A DNA stretch of 19,431 nucleotides from an uncultured Kiritimatiellota bacterium (GTDB lineage: Bacteria; Verrucomicrobiota; Kiritimatiellia; RFP12; UBA1067), in NCBI GenBank assembly GCA_934635385.1, contig CAKTZI010000057.1, positions 1 through 19,431 of the forward strand, given 5' to 3'. This document shows positions 1 to 7,474 of this stretch, one piece after another. Within the stretch, counting starts at the first letter, position 1; each line of letters starts with the position of its first letter. The notes below the pieces were generated by a model that saw only the letters and a list, made by a program, of their open reading frames with translations, searched no databases and was not told the origin of the DNA. Made by a program: the position numbers and the translations under genes.

Positions 1-762
1 GCGGCGTTCTTCGCGAAACGCGCGCAGAACTGGAAGAACGTCTTCGATTCGTCGATTGGCTTTGCACGCGGCAAGACGACGAAGGGGGCGTGGCGCGAGC
101 CGTTCGACCCCTACGCCTTCGGGCACGGCGCGGAGAACGACAACGACTTCACGGAGGGCAACGCCTTCCAGTACAGCTGGCACGTCATGCAGGACGTCCC
201 CGGCCTCGTCGCGGCGATGGGCGGGCGCGAGAGGTTCACCGAACGTCTGGACGCGCTCTTCTCGGCTTCGAGCCGGGTGGCGGGCGCGGACTGCACGGTT
301 GACATCTCCGGGATGATCGGGCAGTACGTGCACGGCAACGAGCCGAGCCACCACGTGATCTACTTCTACCCGCAGGTCGGGCGTCCCGAGAGGGCGGCGG
401 CGCGCATCCGCGAGGTCTTCGACACGCAGTACCACGTCGGGCCGGAGGGGCTCTGCGGCAACGACGACTGCGGTCAGATGTCGGCGTGGTACGTGTTCTC
501 GGCGATGGGGTTCTACCCGTTCGACCCGTGCGGGGGCGAGTACGTCCTCGGCGCGCCGCAGGTGCCGCGCGCGACGCTGCGCCTCGCGGACGGCAAGGCG
601 TTCACCGTCGTCGCGAAGGGCCTCTCGAAGGAGAACAAGTACGTGAAGTCGGTCACGCTGAACGGCCGGCCGGTCTCAGACTGGAAAATCCGCCACGCCG
701 ACATCGTGCAGGGCGGCGAGCTCGTCTTCGAGATGACAGACACACATTATTCCGCGCCTTGA
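1..762 (+). CDS. GH92 family alpha-mannosidase, C-terminal part (5' end outside window)
   Basis: The reading frame is open from the first base, so the gene starts before the window; 253 residues are visible. The fragment is the C-terminal part of the GH92 catalytic domain, a Ca-dependent exo-alpha-mannosidase family acting on mannans and N-glycans. Family hallmarks are seen in order: FTEGNAFQYSW near residues 50-60, DISGMIGQYVHGNEPSHH near 101-118, and GLCGNDDCGQMSAWYVFSAMGFYP near 150-173 (shown here as one conserved block). The Glu of TEGN and the Asp pair of GNDD are the residues I would expect to be catalytic from family knowledge. The C-terminal NGRPVSDWKIRHADI segment followed by GGELVFEM closes the final beta domain, so the 3' end is natural. 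It sits 109 bases upstream of another exported glycosidase, which suggests a glycan-degradation neighbourhood. Confidence 0.93.
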   Translation, partial: AAFFAKRAQNWKNVFDSSIGFARGKTTKGAWREPFDPYAFGHGAENDNDFTEGNAFQYSWHVMQDVPGLVAAMGGRERFTERLDALFSASSRVAGADCTVDISGMIGQYVHGNEPSHHVIYFYPQVGRPERAAARIREVFDTQYHVGPEGLCGNDDCGQMSAWYVFSAMGFYPFDPCGGEYVLGAPQVPRATLRLADGKAFTVVAKGLSKENKYVKSVTLNGRPVSDWKIRHADIVQGGELVFEMTDTHYSAP

Positions 763-808
763 ACGCGAACGAAACAAGATATGACTTTATCTGTGCTGGA
801 AGCGTGAC

Positions 809-846
809 TTGCCGACTTGCGGCCTTTCGGCTGGATTTGCTACAAT
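809..846 (+). promoter_or_regulatory. Promoter of the GH-A gene, degenerate relative of the repeated promoter module
   Basis: TTGCGG at 817-822 and TACAAT at 841-846 are separated by 18 bp, and TGC directly before TACAAT makes an extended -10. Aligned without gaps to the repeated promoter at 4529-4564, 25 of 36 positions match by eye, with the same 18-bp spacer. It is therefore either a divergent member of that family or the same promoter architecture. An SD (AAGGAGA, 856-862) follows. Confidence 0.6.
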
Positions 847-871
847 CCGCGTCGTAAGGAGAGATAGGCAG

Positions 872-2545
872 ATGATGAGACGCTTTTGCTTTGCAGGTTT
901 TTGCGCCGTGGCGGCGCTGTCCGCCGTCGGCGCGGCGGACGTCGCGGAGGTCACGCTGACGAAGCCGCGCATGCGCTGGCTCTGGGGTGGCTTCGGGTTC
1001 CACAACTCCGAGGCGACGATGACGCCGCTGATGTCGGATGCGTTCCGCGACCAGCGCGTGCTGAAGACCTTTCGCGAGATCGCGCCGACCTATTCGCGGG
1101 TTTTCGCGGGCTTTCACGACTGGACGCCGGCGGCGATGGACGCCTTCGCCGACTACTACGACGCGACGTTCCGTCGTGCGGGCACGACGCTCTACCTCGT
1201 GCCGGGGCGCATGCCGGTCGTGACGGAGGACTTCGACGTCGCGGGCTACTGCGAGAACGTCGCCACGCGGCTCGACTACCTCGTCAAGGTGCGCACGTGC
1301 GTGAAGATCCGCTATTACGCGCTCACGAACGAGATGGCGTCCGGCCCGACGTGGGGTTGGTTCTCGACGCACCGCGACGTCTACGAAAAGCTGTGCCGCG
1401 AGCTCTATGCGGCGTTTCGGCGGCACGGGCTCGACATCGGCCTCATGACGCCCGACTCCGCCATGCCGAAGCACATCGACGATGTCGTCTGGGCGACGCA
1501 GAAAATCAACGACATCACCGAGGTCTACTGCTGGCACTACTACGACCGCGCGGCGAAGCCGGGCGAGGCGCGGGTCTACAACGATGTCTACGGCCATCTG
1601 ACGAATCTCGTCTCCCTCTGCCTTGGACGTGAAAAACGCATCTCGCTCGGCGAATGGGGCATGACGGGGCCGATTGTGCCGTATCGCGAGGGGCACATGC
1701 GCGACGACGGGCACGGCGGCTGGCGGTGGCCGATGAGCGCATTTGCGCGCGAGGCCGCGATCTGCCGTGCGGAAATGGGGCTCGCGGCGCTGAACGCGGG
1801 CGCGCTCAACGCGGTCAGCTGGACGTTCTGCGACTATCCCGACCCGTTTCTGCGCGAGGACGGCGACACGTCCGAGGAGAAGGCGCGCTATGACGTCGCG
1901 CGGTTTTCGGGCTGGGGGCTTGACGTGCGCTACAACAAGAACGGGCTCTTCCGCTGGGACGACGAGAGCGGGGACTATTCGTCCTATCCCGACCTCTACA
2001 CGATGGGCTACCTCGTGAAGCTCTTCCGCAAGGGTGCGCGCGTGCTGGAGCCCGCGTTCGACGACCCGGAACTGCGCGTCGGCGCGGTCACGAACCCGGA
2101 CGGATCCTGTTCGGTCGCCGTCATCAACTGGGGCGCGGCGAAGACGGTTCGCATCGCGAGCGAGCATCCGCTCGCGAAGCCCCTGCGCATCTACGAATAC
2201 GATTCGGCGAAGCCGCCGATGAACGCCTTCAACGACCTCCAGCCGATGAAGGGCGTGGTCACGGCGACGAACGGCGTCTTCGCGGCAACGTTGCCGCCGC
2301 GTGCGATGGCGTTCTTCACGACGGACTACGCCGACCGCCTGCCGCCGTCCGTCACGGGCGTGAAATTGGGGGACGACGGCGCGCTCGTCTGGGACGCCGC
2401 GGCTGACCCGGCTCACGTCTACTACCGCGTGTTCCGTGACGGCAAGCAGATCGCCTCGACCGTCGCGACGCGACTCGACGTGAAGGGCGTGCAGGGCGAT
2501 TACGCCGTCCGCAGCGTCGACCGCTGGGGCAACGTGTCGAAATGA
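872..2545 (+). CDS. Exported clan GH-A glycoside hydrolase (GH39-like) with C-terminal beta domains
   Basis: The start ATG at 872 follows the SD AAGGAGA at 856-862; an in-frame ATG at 875 is also possible, and the frame extends further upstream only through the promoter. The 557-residue product begins with a signal peptide (MMRRFCFAGF, a hydrophobic Ala-rich core, then AVGAAD). The body looks like a TIM-barrel retaining glycosidase: LTNEMASG places a likely acid/base Glu near residue 154, and ISLGEWGMTG a likely nucleophile Glu near residue 261, an order and spacing typical of clan GH-A. WTFCDYPDPF and a beta-sandwich follow. The last ~65 residues (from RLPPSVTGV to RWGNVSK) resemble a fibronectin type III-like module. 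The exact GH family is uncertain; GH39-like is my best guess. It probably cooperates with the upstream GH92 in periplasmic or extracellular glycan breakdown. Confidence 0.8.
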   Translation: MMRRFCFAGFCAVAALSAVGAADVAEVTLTKPRMRWLWGGFGFHNSEATMTPLMSDAFRDQRVLKTFREIAPTYSRVFAGFHDWTPAAMDAFADYYDATFRRAGTTLYLVPGRMPVVTEDFDVAGYCENVATRLDYLVKVRTCVKIRYYALTNEMASGPTWGWFSTHRDVYEKLCRELYAAFRRHGLDIGLMTPDSAMPKHIDDVVWATQKINDITEVYCWHYYDRAAKPGEARVYNDVYGHLTNLVSLCLGREKRISLGEWGMTGPIVPYREGHMRDDGHGGWRWPMSAFAREAAICRAEMGLAALNAGALNAVSWTFCDYPDPFLREDGDTSEEKARYDVARFSGWGLDVRYNKNGLFRWDDESGDYSSYPDLYTMGYLVKLFRKGARVLEPAFDDPELRVGAVTNPDGSCSVAVINWGAAKTVRIASEHPLAKPLRIYEYDSAKPPMNAFNDLQPMKGVVTATNGVFAATLPPRAMAFFTTDYADRLPPSVTGVKLGDDGALVWDAAADPAHVYYRVFRDGKQIASTVATRLDVKGVQGDYAVRSVDRWGNVSK

Positions 2546-2604
2546 GCTGGGCGCGGCACTCCGACGCGGCCTGGAGGCGTGTACTGCGCGCGGTTCCGTC
2601 TTCT

Positions 2605-2614
2605 TTGGTATAAT
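2605..2614 (+). promoter_or_regulatory. Extended -10 promoter of the 2621 lipoprotein gene, giving a nearly leaderless mRNA
   Basis: TTGGTATAAT occupies 2605-2614, with TATAAT at 2609-2614 and TGG before it. The -35 is poor (TGCGCG around 2585-2590). Normal -10 to +1 spacing puts the transcript start at about 2620-2622, on the ATG at 2621. Confidence 0.7.
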
Positions 2615-2620
2615 ACGGGC

Positions 2621-3133
2621 ATGAAATTGAAATCCGTTTTCCTTGCTTTGTTCGCTTTCTTTTCCGGCTGCGGGCCGTTTTGGGTCGATCCGTACATCAC
2701 GGTGAAGGAAAGCTCGCTCAACTGGGTGATCATCCACTACTACAACATGAGCCGCGAGCCGATTCGGCGCATCGGCGTCGAGATCTACGGCAACGGACTC
2801 GTCCTCGTGAAGAAAGGCACGAGCGAGCTCGTCTCGAATGACTTCGCCAAGCGTCACAAGGAGGCCGACTGGGACAAGATCAAGACCTTCCGCCTGCAGA
2901 TCGATCCGAAGGAGGCAAACGACATCTTCCAGAACCTCGTCAACTTCGGCGTCCTCGACCGCGAGAAGACGTTCAAGTCATCCAAGAAGGCATCTCACGA
3001 CCGCTTCATCGCCGTCAAGGCGAACCTCTGCAACAACACCTACTCGGACAACGTCAACATGTTCGAGGAAGATCCCGACCTCGCGGAACAGCTCCTCGAC
3101 GTCGTGCGCGAGTTCCAGAATCCCGCCCTGTAA
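2621..3133 (+). CDS. Small predicted lipoprotein, function unknown
   Basis: The product is 170 residues. It opens with MKLKSVFLALFAFFSGC, a signal sequence ending in a lipobox-like FSGC, so Cys17 is the likely lipidated residue. The remainder is a mixed alpha/beta soluble domain with no motif I recognise. I chose ATG 2621 because the longer frame starting at 2579 lies upstream of the promoter's -10 and would not be transcribed from it. There is no Shine-Dalgarno sequence; the ATG falls at the predicted transcription start. The gene lies between the GH-A glycosidase and der, with its own promoter. Function is not inferred. Confidence 0.8.
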   Translation: MKLKSVFLALFAFFSGCGPFWVDPYITVKESSLNWVIIHYYNMSREPIRRIGVEIYGNGLVLVKKGTSELVSNDFAKRHKEADWDKIKTFRLQIDPKEANDIFQNLVNFGVLDREKTFKSSKKASHDRFIAVKANLCNNTYSDNVNMFEEDPDLAEQLLDVVREFQNPAL

Positions 3134-3145
3134 TCGGGACGTTTT
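3121..3145 (+). terminator. Weak terminator-like hairpin after the lipoprotein gene
   Basis: TCCCG (3121-3125) pairs with CGGGA (3135-3139) across the stop codon and is followed by CGTTTT. The stem is only 5 bp and overlaps the region upstream of the der promoter, so this is tentative. Confidence 0.3.
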
Positions 3146-3153
3146 GGTATAAT
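3144..3153 (+). promoter_or_regulatory. Extended -10 promoter of der, very short leader
   Basis: TTGGTATAAT at 3144-3153 is identical to the -10 element of the preceding gene (2605-2614). The ATG of der is at 3165, so the transcript start expected near 3160 leaves a leader of about 5 bases and no room for a Shine-Dalgarno. Confidence 0.7.
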
Positions 3154-3164
3154 ATGCGCCCATC

Positions 3165-4511
3165 ATGAACGTCGTCAGTCTCGTCGGGCGCCCGAACACG
3201 GGCAAGAGCGCGCTTTTCAACCGCATCGCGAAGAAGCGCGTCGCGATTGTCTTTGACCAGCCGGGCGTGACGCGCGACCGCGTGACGCGCGAGGTCGAGG
3301 TCTGCGGACGCAAGATCATGCTCGTCGATACGGGCGGCATCGCCTTCGACCGCCGCGTCACGAAGGATCCGCTGGATGACGAGACGCGCAGCCAGGCAGC
3401 CCTTGCGGTCGAGGACTCCGCCGTCTGCGTGATCGTCGTCGATGCGCGCGCGGGCGTCACGCCGCTCGATCAGGAGGTCATCACGCGCGTCCGCAAGTCG
3501 GGCGTCCCGTGCCTCATCGCGGCGAACAAGTGCGACGTGCCGGAGGACGACGTGCGTGCGGCGGAGTTCGCGCGCTTCGGCCTGCCCGTCTACCCGACGT
3601 CGGCCGAGCACGGGCGCGGCGTCGAGACGCTGATCGAGACGTTCGTCGCGAAGCTGCCGCCCGCCGTGGCGGACGAGACGGCGGCGCGTCCCCTGCGCGT
3701 CGCCGTCGTGGGGCGTCCGAACGCCGGCAAGTCGAGCTACGTCAACCGGCTTCTCAACGCGCCGCGCGTCATCGTCTCGGAGATCGCGGGCACGACGCGC
3801 GATGCCGTCGAGGTGCCGTTCATGATCGGCTCCGGGCCGGAGGCGCGGCACTACATGCTCGTCGACACGGCCGGCATGAAGCCGCACACGAAGATGTCTA
3901 AGACGTCCGTCGACAACTTCTCGCTCTTCCGTTCGGAACAGGCGATCGCGGAGGCCGACGTCGTCGTCCTGCTGTTGGATCCCGTGATGGGCCCGACGAT
4001 GCAGGACAAGCGCATCGCCGGCAAGATCCTCGATGCGAACCGCGCGTGCGTCCTCATGCTGAACAAGTGGGACCTCGCGAACAAGGAGGGCATCACGGAC
4101 GAGAAGAAGGCGGCGGACGCCGTCCGCCGGATGATGCCGTTCCTCGCGTTCGCGCCGATCGTGTTCTGCTCGAACAAGTCGGGCTACAACATCCGCCGCA
4201 CGGTGGACGCGATCGACAAGGCCGCCGCGAGCGCGTCCGAACGCCTGCCGACGGGGATGCTGAACCGCGTTATCGAGACGGCGACGAAGAAGACGCTGGC
4301 GCCGATGGTGCGCGGCAAGCGGCTGAAGGTCTACTACGGCCTGCAGGTCGCGACGAACCCGCAGACGATCCGCCTGTTCGTGAACGACCCGAAGCTCGTC
4401 ACGCCCGCCTATCTCGCGTTCATCGAGCGGAACGTCCGCGCGCGCTTTGGGCTGGAGGGCGCGCCCCTGCGCATCTTCCTCAAGGCGCGCAGCCGGAAGG
4501 AGCTCGCGTAA
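3165..4511 (+). CDS. der: Ribosome biogenesis GTPase Der (EngA)
   Basis: The product is 448 residues, normal for Der. It has two tandem GTPase domains: the first with GRPNTGKS (residues 8-15), DTGG and NKCD, the second with GRPNAGKSS, DTAGM and NKWD. A C-terminal KH-like domain follows, ending in the typical GAPLRIFLKARSRK. Der is a cytoplasmic double GTPase that acts in 50S subunit maturation and is essential in most bacteria. The start at 3165 fits the beginning of the G1 region (MNVVSLVGRPNTGKS). There is no Shine-Dalgarno, and the promoter -10 is 11 bases upstream, so initiation is probably leaderless-like. It is the last core gene before the accessory cassettes. Confidence 0.97.
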   Translation: MNVVSLVGRPNTGKSALFNRIAKKRVAIVFDQPGVTRDRVTREVEVCGRKIMLVDTGGIAFDRRVTKDPLDDETRSQAALAVEDSAVCVIVVDARAGVTPLDQEVITRVRKSGVPCLIAANKCDVPEDDVRAAEFARFGLPVYPTSAEHGRGVETLIETFVAKLPPAVADETAARPLRVAVVGRPNAGKSSYVNRLLNAPRVIVSEIAGTTRDAVEVPFMIGSGPEARHYMLVDTAGMKPHTKMSKTSVDNFSLFRSEQAIAEADVVVLLLDPVMGPTMQDKRIAGKILDANRACVLMLNKWDLANKEGITDEKKAADAVRRMMPFLAFAPIVFCSNKSGYNIRRTVDAIDKAAASASERLPTGMLNRVIETATKKTLAPMVRGKRLKVYYGLQVATNPQTIRLFVNDPKLVTPAYLAFIERNVRARFGLEGAPLRIFLKARSRKELA

Positions 4512-4525
4512 ACGTGTGGCGGATG

Positions 4526-4566
4526 CTTGCCGATTTGACGGCATTCGGCGGAACGTGGTATAATTT
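4526..4566 (+). repeat. Repeated promoter module, copy A (drives the PIN gene)
   Basis: TTGACG (4535-4540), an 18-bp spacer, and TATAAT (4559-4564) preceded by TGG. The conserved block runs from CTTGC through GATTTGACGGCATTCGGCGG to AACGTGGTATAATT. It begins 15 bases after the der stop. The core contains a small inverted repeat, GCCGA (4529-4533) and TCGGC (4545-4549). It is near-identical to copies at 5280, 6163, 7393 and 8199. Confidence 0.9.
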
Positions 4567-4607
4567 GCGCAGATTTTCACCGAGAATCATTCCAAGCCAT
4601 TTGAACG

Positions 4608-5027
4608 ATGAGGGTTTATCTCGACAACTGCTGCTACAATCGCCCGTTTGACAATCAGGGCCAGCTCAAAGTCTTGTTGGAGACTTTGGCAAAGCTTGAT
4701 ATTCAACGGCAGATGCGCGATGGCGCTGTTGAGTACGCTTGGTCGGAAGTCCTTGATTTTGAAGTCGGAAAGAGCCGTTTTGTAGATCGGAAGCGTCAGA
4801 TTGCACCATGGGCCAGGAATGCGACTGTCTATGTCGGGCTGGACGAGTCGATACGTCTTCGGGCAAGGGAATTTGAGGCGGCAGGAATAAAGGCGATGGA
4901 TGCGCTCCACCTTGCCTGTGCGGAGGCGGCTGATTGTGACTGGTTCTTCACGACGGATCGCAGTTTCCTGAACAAGGCCAAGCCAATGGCGACGGTGCGT
5001 GTTGCGAATCCAGTCGAGTTCTTTTGA
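4608..5027 (+). CDS. PIN-domain protein, probable VapC-like toxin RNase
   Basis: The 139-residue protein has the PIN fold signature. MRVYLDNCCYNRPFD gives the first acidic residue (Asp6), YAWSEVLDFE a second (Glu47), KAMDALHLACAE a third (Asp98), and FFTTDRSFL a fourth (Asp117). PIN toxins are Mg-dependent RNases that cut tRNA, rRNA or mRNA when unrestrained. All four expected acidic positions are present, so it should be active. The gene is transcribed from promoter copy A with a leader of about 37 bases and is followed after 12 bases by a 75-residue partner. Codon use and GC content are lower than in der, as expected for an acquired cassette. Confidence 0.88.
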   Translation: MRVYLDNCCYNRPFDNQGQLKVLLETLAKLDIQRQMRDGAVEYAWSEVLDFEVGKSRFVDRKRQIAPWARNATVYVGLDESIRLRAREFEAAGIKAMDALHLACAEAADCDWFFTTDRSFLNKAKPMATVRVANPVEFF

Positions 5028-5039
5028 GGAGGTGTTGAC

Positions 5040-5267
5040 ATGATGACAATGACTGATAGCGAATTGAAGAGCAAATGCTTCACGATTCTTTCCGAGCAGG
5101 TCGGAAGCGTTGAAATGGAACGGTTTGTCATGTTGCTCAACCGAGACACTTTCGATTACACGGAATGGCGTAAAGACAATCTGTTTCCTGACGAGACGGT
5201 CGATACGCTGTTTGACAAGATCAAGGCGTATTCAAGAGAACGTCAGGACGCACGTCTTCAGGGTTAG
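5040..5267 (+). CDS. Small partner protein of the PIN toxin (candidate antitoxin)
   Basis: The 75-residue protein has a very good SD (GAGGAGGT at 5026-5033, overlapping the PIN stop codon) 6 bases before ATG 5040; the in-frame ATG at 5043 is an alternative. It is acidic and helical, with ERFVMLLNRDTFDYTEWR as its most distinctive stretch (residues about 30-47). I loosely recognise this segment from short proteins next to PIN genes in gut bacteria, but I know of no proven function. Tight coupling to the PIN gene suggests an antitoxin or co-factor, which would make this a toxin-first pair. No DNA-binding motif is evident. Confidence 0.7.
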   Translation: MMTMTDSELKSKCFTILSEQVGSVEMERFVMLLNRDTFDYTEWRKDNLFPDETVDTLFDKIKAYSRERQDARLQG

Positions 5268-5279
5268 CGGCAATTGAAC

Positions 5280-5322
5280 CTTGTCCGATTTGACGACGCT
5301 TGGCGGAACGTGGTGTAATTCA
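5280..5322 (+). repeat. Repeated promoter module, copy B (mutated -10, no gene downstream)
   Basis: TTGACG (5290-5295), an 18-bp spacer, and TGTAAT (5314-5319) preceded by TGG. It is the most diverged of the five clear copies (TTGACGACGCTTGG where the others have TTGACGGCATTCGG). It faces the 3' end of the minus-strand AAA ATPase pseudogene 28 bases away, so it drives no sense gene now. Confidence 0.85.
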
Positions 5323-5349
5323 CGTCTACCCGCACCGCCCTCCAGCCCA

Positions 5350-6026
5350 TTAGAACTCGTCGTTGCGTCCACGGAAGAACTCGAAGTACTGCCGGACATT
5401 CTCAAGCTCCGTCCATTTGCGGACGGGAACGCCGTCGGAATCGAGGTCGAAGATTTTCGCATCGCGAATGCCGAGCAGAAACGGCGAATGTGTGGCAATC
5501 ACGAACTGGCATCCCTCGGCTTGCCTTCAAAATTGCAGGCCCACCACTTCTGGGCCACCATGTCGCGCTGTCGGTCGATTTCGCGGTTCCTGCCTCTGAT
5601 GGTCAGGGTCTTGTCGAAGACATCCTCGCTCGCCAGGATCCGGCTTTCGGCAGGGATGCCTTTCCATTCTTCAGACAAATCGGCGTTAAACGACAACGGG
5701 TCAAGATGGATGTGTATCCTTGTACCGCAAAACATGACGTTGCGGTCAACGCCGTTCACATACCAGTCAAAGAACGGACCGGGTTTGAATGGAATTTCCC
5801 GCAGCACCTTCAGCCGTGCCGCGATGATGTTGAGCATCGTTGATTTCCCAGACCCATTACCTCCGTAGAAAATGGTGATAGGGTCAAACTCCACCCGTCC
5901 TAATCTTTTTTGGGGGAATATGTTCAATGGGTAGAAAAACTCGAAGCATGTGCGCGGTTCTGCTATGCAGAGATCCGACTCCTCCCTCTCGGAACGAAAC
6001 GTGAAGTCATGTAGATAGGTTGCCAT
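5350..6026 (-). pseudogene. AAA/ABC-type ATPase gene with internal deletion and frameshift
   Basis: The 5' part, from ATG 6026 (SD AAGGA on the minus strand, start MATYLHDF), encodes FDPITIFYGGNGSGKST, a perfect Walker A motif, then about 110 residues up to KWWACNFEGKPRD, and stops at 5499-5501. The 3' part lies in another frame (5350 to about 5520) and encodes GCQFVIATHSPFLLG, the switch-histidine region, followed by a C-terminus ending in RGRNDEF. The ABC signature (S-G-E) and the Walker B segment (LLDEPE) that should sit between them are absent. The gene therefore lost roughly 50 codons plus the frame near 5510-5530. Relatives are single-domain ATPases of about 240-280 residues often found in accessory islands. 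The product is probably non-functional. Confidence 0.8.
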
Positions 6027-6162
6027 GTGGTTGTTCCTTTTTTGCGCAACTCCATGCAACATTCGTGCCAATGTGGAAATCAGGCTGGGAACGTATCGTT
6101 TCCAGCCTTCCACGGCTCAAATTTCGACTGCCTGTTCAGATTTTGATTTCAAGGCTTAGCCG

Positions 6163-6245
6163 CTTGCCCGATTTGACGGCGTTCGGCGGAACGTGGTATA
6201 ATTCACGCTGATTTCGTCGGGCGGGAGGTGCCTCGCCCGGCGCGC
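6163..6245 (+). repeat. Repeated promoter module with leader hairpin, copy C (drives the DUF1016 gene)
   Basis: TTGACG (6173-6178), an 18-bp spacer, and TATAAT (6197-6202) preceded by TGG. Similarity to copy E continues past the -10 through TGATTTCGTCGGGCGGGAGG to CGCCCGGCGCGC. The transcribed part forms a hairpin at 6219-6238: GGGC, a GG bulge, GAG, loop GTGC, CTC, GCCC. Confidence 0.9.
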
Positions 6246-6246
6246 A

Positions 6247-6263
6247 AGGACTCGCGGAGTCCT
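6247..6263 (+). promoter_or_regulatory. Perfect 7-bp stem-loop in the leader of the DUF1016 gene
   Basis: AGGACTC (6247-6253), loop GCG, GAGTCCT (6257-6263). There is no U-run after it. The flanking string AAGGACTCGCGGA and a following TCCGAGG recur at about 8454-8481 downstream of copy E, so this is a second shared leader module. Confidence 0.6.
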
Positions 6264-6310
6264 ATCCGAGGTTTCCTGATTACAAAGAATAGAGAGAGCC
6301 GAGGTATAAA

Positions 6311-7387
6311 ATGAGTGGGAATGAGACGAAATCAAAGAGCAAAATCGAAAGAACGGATGCGCCGTCTCCTTTTGTGGCAGTTGGCTATGCCAAATGGTTG
6401 CAATCGATAAAAAACCGTGTCCGTGAAGCGCGTCAACGGGCGGCACTTTCGGTTAACGCCGAATTGATGCTCCTCTATTGGGATATCGGGCATGAGATAC
6501 TCAAGAAACAAGAACAACAAGGGTGGGGGACAAAGGTCGTCGAGAGAATCGCGGCAGACTTAAGGCTCGAATTCCCGGAGATGGCAGGTTTTTCGCGGTC
6601 AAACCTGATGTACATGCGTTCGTTTGCATCGGCTTGGTCGAGAGGACAGATTGTCCAAGCACCGCTTGGACAATTGCCGTGGTATCACCATTTGGCCCTC
6701 ATCGAGAAGCTAAAGAGCGTAACCGACCGCATTCTCTATGCCAAGCTTGCTGTCGAGCACGGCTGGTCACGAAACGTCTTGGTGCATCAGATTGAGATAG
6801 GGGCGGCAAAGGCATTGCAAAAGCCTGCGACCAATTTCAAGTTGACACTGCCACAGGATGATTCCGACTTGATGGAACAGACCCTGAAGGACTCGTACAA
6901 TCTCAGTTTTCTGCAGGTTACGGGCAAGATCAAGGAGAATCGGTTGCGTGCGAGACTTGTGGACAGGGCTTCGAGATTCCTTCTTGAGCTTGGTGCCGGT
7001 TTTGCGTATGTTGGCAAGGGCGTGACAATCGAAGTCGGGGGCGACGATTTTGAGTTGGATCTCTTGTTTTACAACCTCGTTCTTCATCGGTATTTCGTCA
7101 TTGAACTCAAGACGGGGAAGTTTGATCCACGGGACATTGGCCAACTTGGCTTCTACATGACGGCGGTCGACGAGCAGGTTCGGGATAAGGCTGTTGACGG
7201 CGAGACGATTGGCATGCTCCTGTGCAAGGAGAAGAACTCTGTTGTCGTGGAATATTCGCTCAAGGGCCTCAGCAAGCCGCTGGCAGTTGCGACATATGAG
7301 CTTGAAAGACTTGGCCTTCCATCCGTTGCCGTGTTGCAAGATGGATTGACAAGGGCTCTTTGCTCTGAACGACAGAGCCCTAAATAA
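6311..7387 (+). CDS. DUF1016 (YhcG-like) PDDEXK nuclease-domain protein
   Basis: The 358-residue protein starts at ATG 6311 with GAGG at 6301-6304. The N-terminal half is the helical DUF1016 domain (SVNAELMLLYWDIGHEI at residues 47-63; FSRSNLMYMRSFASAW at 94-109; LPWYHHLALIEKL at 122-134). The C-terminal half is a PDDEXK nuclease fold with FELDLLFYN (Asp250) and FVIELKTGKF (Glu265, Lys267), so the D-ExK core is intact. Length matches the E. coli YhcG family. The substrate is not firmly known; members occur in defence or mobile islands. The gene is transcribed from promoter copy C through a ~105-base structured leader and appears complete. Confidence 0.92.
   Translation: MSGNETKSKSKIERTDAPSPFVAVGYAKWLQSIKNRVREARQRAALSVNAELMLLYWDIGHEILKKQEQQGWGTKVVERIAADLRLEFPEMAGFSRSNLMYMRSFASAWSRGQIVQAPLGQLPWYHHLALIEKLKSVTDRILYAKLAVEHGWSRNVLVHQIEIGAAKALQKPATNFKLTLPQDDSDLMEQTLKDSYNLSFLQVTGKIKENRLRARLVDRASRFLLELGAGFAYVGKGVTIEVGGDDFELDLLFYNLVLHRYFVIELKTGKFDPRDIGQLGFYMTAVDEQVRDKAVDGETIGMLLCKEKNSVVVEYSLKGLSKPLAVATYELERLGLPSVAVLQDGLTRALCSERQSPK
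7352..7381. repeat. 8-bp inverted repeat at the 3' end of the DUF1016 gene
   Basis: AGGGCTCT (7352-7359) and AGAGCCCT (7374-7381) form a perfect inverted repeat around a 14-base loop, overlapping the last codons. No T-run follows, so it is not a standard intrinsic terminator. It sits just before promoter copy D, at a cassette boundary. Confidence 0.5.
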
Positions 7388-7392
7388 GTTAA

Positions 7393-7434
7393 CTTGTCCG
7401 ATTTGACGGCATTCGGCGGAACGTGGTATAATTC
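7393..7434 (+). repeat. Repeated promoter module, copy D (drives the broken PIN gene)
   Basis: TTGACG (7403-7408), an 18-bp spacer, and TATAAT (7427-7432) preceded by TGG. Similarity continues past the -10 as CGCTGATTTCGTCGG at about 7437-7451, then stops. The module starts 6 bases after the DUF1016 stop codon. Confidence 0.9.
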
Positions 7435-7474
7435 ATCGCTGATTTCGTCGGCGGAGTTAAAGGAAGGTGTGAAG

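Noticed and set aside
653..2857. 734-codon open frame on the minus strand opposite the GH-A gene
   Set aside because: It is an antisense shadow of high-GC codon usage; Arg/Val/Asp-rich, no start signals and no domain, and the plus strand has clear glycosidase motifs.
7394..7474. N-terminal extension of the broken PIN gene starting MSDLTAFGGTWYN
   Set aside because: This is translation of promoter copy D itself. The same repeat-derived peptides (LTAFGGTWYN, and NYTTFRR on the minus strand) appear at each copy and would create false protein homology.
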